Shown piece after piece: positions 58,201 to 64,000 of a stretch of DNA of 64,000 bases. Both the position numbers and the translations under genes were made by a program. Source of the stretch: Puffinus mauretanicus (lineage: Eukaryota; Chordata; Aves; Procellariiformes; Procellariidae); contig JAJKFH010001382.1 in assembly GCA_023333565.1 (NCBI GenBank), forward strand, positions 49,694 through 113,693. The letters run 5' to 3'. Position 1 is the first letter of the stretch; each line of letters begins with the position of its first letter. Under the pieces are notes generated by a model. The model saw nothing but the letters and a program-made list of their open reading frames with translations. It did not search any database and was not told where the DNA came from.

Positions 58201-58284
58201 TCTTCCATACTTTCTAGGGCTGGATGCCCCAGTTAAATAACCTTCAGGCACTGCTACTGCTGCCTCATGAAAACTGTGTTATTG
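55215..58284. other. AT-rich DNA, no gene recognised
   Basis: A poly-T run lies near 56827 and an (AAAC)n array at 57061. Open frames here are short and have no recognised domain. Confidence 0.5.
57061..57088. repeat. (AAAC)n microsatellite
   Basis: Nearly perfect AAAC/CAAA tetranucleotide array of about seven units. Confidence 0.95.
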
Positions 58285-58289
58285 GTTTC

Positions 58290-58866
58290 TGTCGTGGTTT
58301 AACCTGGCAGGCAGCCAAATACCACGCAGCCGCTCACTCACTCCCCCCCCCTCAGCAAGACGGGGAGAGAATCAGAAGGGTAAGAGTGAGAAAAACTCAT
58401 GGGTTGAGATAAAGACAGTTTAATAGGGAAAGCAAAAGCCACTCACGCAAGCAAAGCAAAACAAGGAATTCATTCACTACTTCCCATCGGCAGGCAGGTG
58501 TTCAGCCATCACCAGGAAAGCAGGGCTCCATCACGCGTAACGGTTACTTGGGAAGACAAATGCCATCACTCCGAACGCCCCCCCTCCTTCTTCTTCACCC
58601 AGCCTTATATGCTGAGCATGACGTCATATTGTATGGAATAGCTCATTGGCCAGCTGGGCCAGCCGCCGTGGCCACGCTCCCTCCCAGCTCCCTACACATC
58701 TGGCAGGGCATGGGAAGATGAAAAGTCCTTCACTAGCGTAAAAAATACCTAGCAACAACCAAAACATCAGTGTGTCATCAACATTATTCTCATACTACAT
58801 CCAAAACACAGCACTATACCAGTTAATAGGAAGAAAATCAACTCCATCCCAGCCAAAACCAGGACA
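58290..58866 (-). mobile_element. Solo ERVL-like LTR (type I centre)
   Basis: A 577-bp reverse LTR from TGTCGTGGTTTAACCTGGCA to CCCAGCCAAAACCAGGACA (plus strand). The exact 5-bp duplication GTTTC lies at 58285-58289 and 58867-58871. A perfect CRE palindrome TGACGTCA lies at 58619-58626, with a TATA-like stretch beside it. The centre matches the LTRs at 31493 and 19576 (TTCCCATCGGCAGGCAGGTG, GGTTACTTGGGAAGACAAAT). Confidence 0.95.
58619..58626 (-). promoter_or_regulatory. Consensus CRE in LTR U3
   Basis: TGACGTCA is palindromic and lies just upstream (LTR orientation) of the TATA-like box CATATAAGGC. Confidence 0.65.
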
Positions 58867-58871
58867 GTTTC

Positions 58872-59650
58872 ACTGGCCATCTTAGCTATGGTCAAACTAG
58901 AAAAAACATTTGAAACTTTGGAAAGTAACTGCAGAGGCTGAAGGATAGGTGGAGGTAAATTTGGGAAAGCTTTAAAAAATGTCAAAAATCACATTTGGAT
59001 GAACCCAAAATCTAATGAACCCAAACCCCAATGAACCCAAACCCCACTCTTCATCCAGCTGGATTTCGTAGTTGTGTGCAGGTTCTTTGAATGCCTTTGG
59101 CAGGGCATAGCAACAGCTTTGAGTAAATGAGCTATGGGATTTATAATTTACTAGAGCAAGAGTTTCCTACCAGATACCCTAAGAAACCCCTAGGGGATCC
59201 CTGAGGAATCCTCAGCATTCCCTAAACCATGGTTACATTTCACCAGGTTCTGGATACAGCTGATCCCAAAAGCATTTACAGAAGCACAGAAGCACAAGGT
59301 CTGTAGGCTGTCCCAATTGGTCTCAAAAGAGCAGCCCTTTGCAAATTATTTTTTGGCTGAGGCCAAGTGACCCCTGATTTAAGCACAAGTAATAGTCACT
59401 GTGTCAACGTTGACATAAAAATTACCAGACAGAATAAACAATTGCTGCACATAGTGGTAAAATGTTGAAAAGGAAGCAGAAATATTTAGAAGGCAGTGTG
59501 TGCTTTCATTGTTTCAAACCATTCAAACCTGTTCAGCATGACACCACATAGTCTCACGTTACCAATTGTGATCTTATTCAAGCACATTGCAAATGCTGTA
59601 GCTCTCTATTATGTGTACAAGGAACAATGTTTTCATCAGTAATTGATATG
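58872..59650. other. Unique DNA with a short tandem repeat
   Basis: A 16-bp direct repeat lies at 59014-59045. Nothing else recognised. Confidence 0.5.
59014..59045. repeat. 2 x 16-bp perfect tandem repeat
   Basis: AATGAACCCAAACCCC occurs twice head to tail, and a decayed third copy lies just upstream. Confidence 0.95.
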
Positions 59651-59698
59651 TAATATAACATAATATAACATAATATACTATACTATAACATAATATAG
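59651..59698. repeat. (TAATATAACA)n imperfect tandem repeat
   Basis: About four imperfect 10-bp AT-rich units lie immediately before a CR1 tail. Confidence 0.85.
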
Positions 59699-59704
59699 TC
59701 CCTC

Positions 59705-59777
59705 CTCATTGCAGGACGGTTGTACTAGATGACCTTTAAAGGTCCCTTCCAATCCAAACCATTCTATGATTCTATGA
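59705..59777 (+). mobile_element. CR1 LINE 3' tail fragment
   Basis: It reads ...GATGACCTTTAAAGGTCCCTTCCAATCC and ends in CATTCTATGATTCTATGA, the classic CR1 3' end in plus orientation. Confidence 0.9.
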
Positions 59778-62700
59778 CAATAAATATATCAGAATATAAT
59801 GCCCCCTCATCCCCAAGGTACCTAAGGTATCTTTCTACATTCCTAGTTGATGTGTAGAAAGACAACGACAGCCCACTGGAAAAAGTAAAAAACTTGTAGT
59901 GTATGTGTCTCTGTTCTCTGCAGACAGTTTTTGATGTTGTAAAATCAAAAGCTGCATTCCAACAGGCCATGACTTCCTGAAGTTTTAGTCCACAATCTCT
60001 AAATCAGATGTTGGCCCAGTCCAAAAGGAAATGAAAGTGTACTACACGCATTGATGATACTCGTATGTCACAGATCTAGGTCCTTACTGTATTAAATTAT
60101 TTCTTAAAATATTTGATTCTGATATTTCACACATTTGAAAGGTTGTCTTGACTTCTGTGGAATATGTCTGGATAATAATTTAATGGATTGAAAGTTAAAG
60201 TTGCAAAAATAAGGTCTATCACTTTGATTTTCTTGTTTCCACCTACAGTTTTATAGATTTGTATAGTTAATTTTGATATTTATGCTGTATGTTTCCTTAC
60301 CATAAGGAAAAAATGGCTTGGTTTATTGATAGTTAGTCAGCAGTATAAGAAATGTAGAAGCTAAGGCATGTATGAAGTGTCAAAAGTGAACAAGTAATAG
60401 GAAAGTATTTTTAAAAAAAGATCATAATTTTATTGAAATTCAGGTATTTCTGCAGTTTAAAAATATTTTCCTTTGATCTATTATTATTTAGAGACATATT
60501 GAGTTTTTAAATCAGTTCAAGTAATACTCTACAGCTGAAAATGTTCACTAGCTTCGTACTTCACTAACAGTATATAGTAACTGTGGTCTTATTAATAAGT
60601 AATGAAGGAGGATGTCTCCTGGTTTAAGTTTTGCTGGTGTTTTTTTTAAATTTGGTAACTAGTTGTGGATTTTTTTTTTCTTTTTTTCATAATTATGATG
60701 GCTTTTAAAGAAAAAGGTGGATTTCACATCAAGGTGAAATTCTACCTCTTGTGAGGGTTCTAACAAGGCCCTGTAACATTTGTTCAAATATGGTATATGG
60801 AAACTGTGTTGAATGTCATACAGAAATCTGAATAGATTTAAAGCTTTCAGCACATCTATGAGATCTGAACTGATCATAAAGGTTTCAATTCAATACATTT
60901 GAATATTAATACTTAGGCAAATCAGGAATAAACTAGAGTAGGAGTAGTCTTAGTAGTCTCAACATATGTCTGAGAAATTTCTTGCCCTTTCAGACTAAGA
61001 GCTAGACTAGAGACTAGAAGCCAAGACTGAAACTTTAATGATCTTTCATGGTTTGAGAGACAAATATACACCCAAATACATTCTCTTGTTTCTGTGGAAC
61101 ATGGTGAATTTTACCTTAAGTAGTTAAGACAAAAAGAACATTTTAATATGATGTCAAAAAAACTAAAAAAGTTTTTAATTCTCTCTTAAAGCAATTGTTT
61201 TGTCTTTTCAAATTCTGATTAGTTTTTAAGCAACTGCAATTTTTTATTTCCTTTCCCTTTATTCTGTGGTTCTCTGATCTCCTTTGACATGGACCAGAGA
61301 AACGTTGCTACTGTTATTTTGCCAGTTGACATGTCAACCTCCAGTGAAACTATCTCATAATATTAAAATATGCTAAATGTTGATATGCTTAATAAGAAAA
61401 GAAGAATAACTGTACAGACTTGGACTTCCTAGGCTGAAAACTCACTTCTAACAGCTACCGGTAGGATACATTCAGGGACAGAACACAGGCAAGACTCTAA
61501 CAGTGTCTCCCCATCTTCTGGGCTCCCGAACTCTGAAACTGATGGGCATCCTGAATAGCAGGATGTGTCTTTCTATTCAATAACTCTTGATGAACATTTC
61601 TTCTATCAGTTTGTTTGACTGAAGTTATTTAAACTACAGCTTAATTTCACTAAAAAGAGAATTATATTATAAAAAAGACACTGGGAAACACAGAAGATAT
61701 GTCTGTCTCCACACAAGACTAATCTATACATTTCCATTGGTTTTGTCTCTTGATTAGTGTACTATGTTAAAAGAACAAAAATATCTATTTTCAGACTCTC
61801 AGCTGGCATGAGGTAATGTAATTCTAGTGATGTCAATGGTTTATAGCTTCTCCTTTTAGTAAGAAATTTATGTACGTTAGATCTTGCTCTTTATTCTTTT
61901 ACACATACAGGATTTTTTTGTGTGTGTGTTTTTTCTTCCTGTTGTGAAAGATCTACTTTAAATGCCTACCCATTTAGTTAAAACATATTCATATATTCTA
62001 AGTGTCATTTGTAATGATCAGCATTTCACATTTTTACAACACTTTCACTTCATCCTTAAGTAGGTCTTTTGACTCAAACCCAGAAACAGCCAGCCTGAAA
62101 CTCTAAAGAAAGCGAGGATATTTACAATAACTTAATTTTTTTTGAAGCTCGAGATGAACTAGATCTATCAAATAAAACTCTCATTTGGATCTCTTTCTTT
62201 GTATATCACTCTGCTCTAAAGTTTTGGATGGTCAGTTATAGGAGTGTTGAAGCACCAACACTTAAACTACCAAAACATATTTATTGAATAGGGAATATTT
62301 AGAAAAATATAACTTGTGTTAGTGAAGTTCAGTATAGCTTTTTCTGATGATGTCGAGTGCAAAGTAACTGTGACTAAGGTACGTATAGTAGAGGAAGCCA
62401 TCTTGTATGCAATGGCAATACCAGGACTCAGGCAATATCAGGACTCTCCTTGCATTAAAATATGAAAATGTACTTTCTTATCAAGGCCTATCTTATACAT
62501 GATTGAATAATTGTACTTATGTCAGAACATGTGGTTTGCTGATCTATTTGTATTTGAGTCTGGTGCTCCTTGCTTTTTTTCTCTACCTAATGCCCATATA
62601 TGTATGGGGAAGGCTTGCTTTAATATTTTCCCTTAACAGCCCCTTCGAGTGATGTTGTTCCATCATGACTTAGCAAAAAATAATTCCTTTACCCAGTTGA

Positions 62701-64000
62701 TTTGACTTGTTGTCAAAAATAGTTTTTACAATAGCATTTTGATTCAAGAATAATAAATACAGGTATCCAAGAAAGAACTCAATATGAAACAATATGCAAA
62801 CAACAACTTTGACAGTCTTGAGTTCTGATTAAGTTTGTTTTCTAGAAGTTTACTGTGCCTCTATCTTTTCTTATTAATTTTCTCCCTTATTTTAGCAGGC
62901 AGTTTGTTACCCATTGCTTTAATGAAGAGGCTCCATCAAGATTTTATAGAGAAAAAGATGTACAAAATTAATTTACATACATACATCAAAAAGATTCTTT
63001 TTAAATGAACCTGTAAATGTTCATTTTCAACTTTATATTTAAAAATTCCTTTTTAATGTATGCTGAAATCCACAGAGATTTCAATGACTGAATAAAAAAC
63101 CATTCACCACACCATAATTTTTCAGTCTCACATGACAGCATTTTTGTTTGTTCATATGCTTTTAGTCGCATACTTCATAAAGTAAAACCTTTAAAAATGC
63201 ATTATTTGCAAGGAAAATCTTCAGAGATGGCTAGTCTCAACTACGGTTAATCTTACTGGTCTGATGATATACAACAGACCTCATTAAATTTGTTTTATTT
63301 TTCTTTAAATAAGAAGACAAAGATTTGACTGAAGCTATTCAAATTTGAACTAGATGATGGTTTGGGCTTATATTGTTAGTGTTATGTAGCTTGAGGATGC
63401 AGAATCTCATCCTGTGATATATAATCTCATAGCCCAAGAGAGACATTTGTTGGAAAATTTCTGTACCTAAAACACATTCATTTTTCTGAAAAAAAACATG
63501 TGATCTGCATACATAAATCATGAATGTGGAATTACTTTAATGGTTCTTATGAGGAGGTACATGAAATAGATGTGATCTGTCGTGTTTGGGCTTTTTAAAG
63601 ATGTTTTTCTTTTTCCAGGACTTTTTATGTGTATTCTTATTGAAATGGCTTTATTATCTGAGGTTTGTTTATGAAGATATGCTTTAAGGAAGTTGTGGGA
63701 ATTTGCAAAGTTTATTATGGGATGTTTAGAGGAAGAGTGGAAGGCAAGGAAAGAAAAGAATCAAGGTAGATCAGAGAGAAACCAGAGTGGAAAAATTGAG
63801 AGGGATGGGGATGCTGGTCAGAACATTTTAAGTCCAAGCCCCAGGTCTGATCACCATCTCTCTTCTACCTTCTTGTTAAATTCTATTCCTGGGTATTTTT
63901 ATGTGTTCTCTAGTGCGTGAGAGTGCATGTGTGTGTGCATGTATGTATATGTGAAATTGCTAGAGAACTTCCAGTAGAACCGCTGAAGAGTAAGGATGAG
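59778..64000. other. AT-rich DNA, no gene recognised
   Basis: No gene or clear mobile element. A TG/TATG-rich patch lies near 63925-63953. Open frames are up to 75 codons with no recognised domain. Confidence 0.5.

Overview
The window looks like a gene-poor, AT-rich stretch of a bird nuclear genome. Two things show this. Several CR1-type LINE fragments are present, with the avian octamer tail (runs of ATTCTATG or its complement). There is also one abundant family of endogenous retroviral LTRs of the avian ERVL-like (class III) kind. I found no cellular protein-coding gene, rRNA or tRNA that I can support. Nearly all short open frames look like chance frames, or they lie inside repeats.

Layout. 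1-15.9 kb: mostly unique AT-rich DNA with old CR1 pieces (about 1425, 2745, 3950, 4225), one LTR-like repeat ending at 2711 and a telomere-like hexamer array at 11871. 16-20.2 kb: three solo LTRs, all on the minus strand (15992-16517, 18658-19167, 19576-20168). 20-31 kb: unique AT-rich DNA with a probable ancient LINE remnant near 22.1 kb and a diverged 85-bp direct repeat. 31493-32069: plus-strand solo LTR. 32-43 kb: unique AT-rich DNA. 43670-44222: minus-strand solo LTR beside a GC-richer segment I cannot identify. 44853-47157: a 5'-truncated CR1 LINE with a 639-codon open frame for reverse transcriptase. 48710-about 54175: a decayed provirus with 5' LTR, a tRNA-Lys-type primer binding site, a 205-codon hydrophobic leader frame, gag, protease, RT, RNase H and part of integrase, with a short CR1 insertion inside RT. 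54175-55205: an old CR1 fragment split by another solo LTR (54253-54702). 58290-58866: minus-strand solo LTR. 59.7 kb: a CR1 tail. The rest, to 64 kb, is unique AT-rich DNA.

Main results. Six solo LTRs have exact 5-bp target-site duplications that can be read from the sequence, and a seventh has a 4/5 match. The LTR that looks like the 3' LTR of the provirus has its own duplication (GTTGC) and interrupts a CR1 that continues on both sides. It is therefore an independent solo insertion, and the provirus has lost its 3' end by deletion. The LTRs fall into two types that share both ends but differ in the middle. Most keep a CRE-like site (TGACGTCA or a decayed form) just upstream of a TATA-like box. 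The CR1 open frame is long, but it has lost the catalytic DD box of reverse transcriptase in frame, so it is dead despite being open. Nothing here forms a working gene set; the window records nested retroelement insertions.
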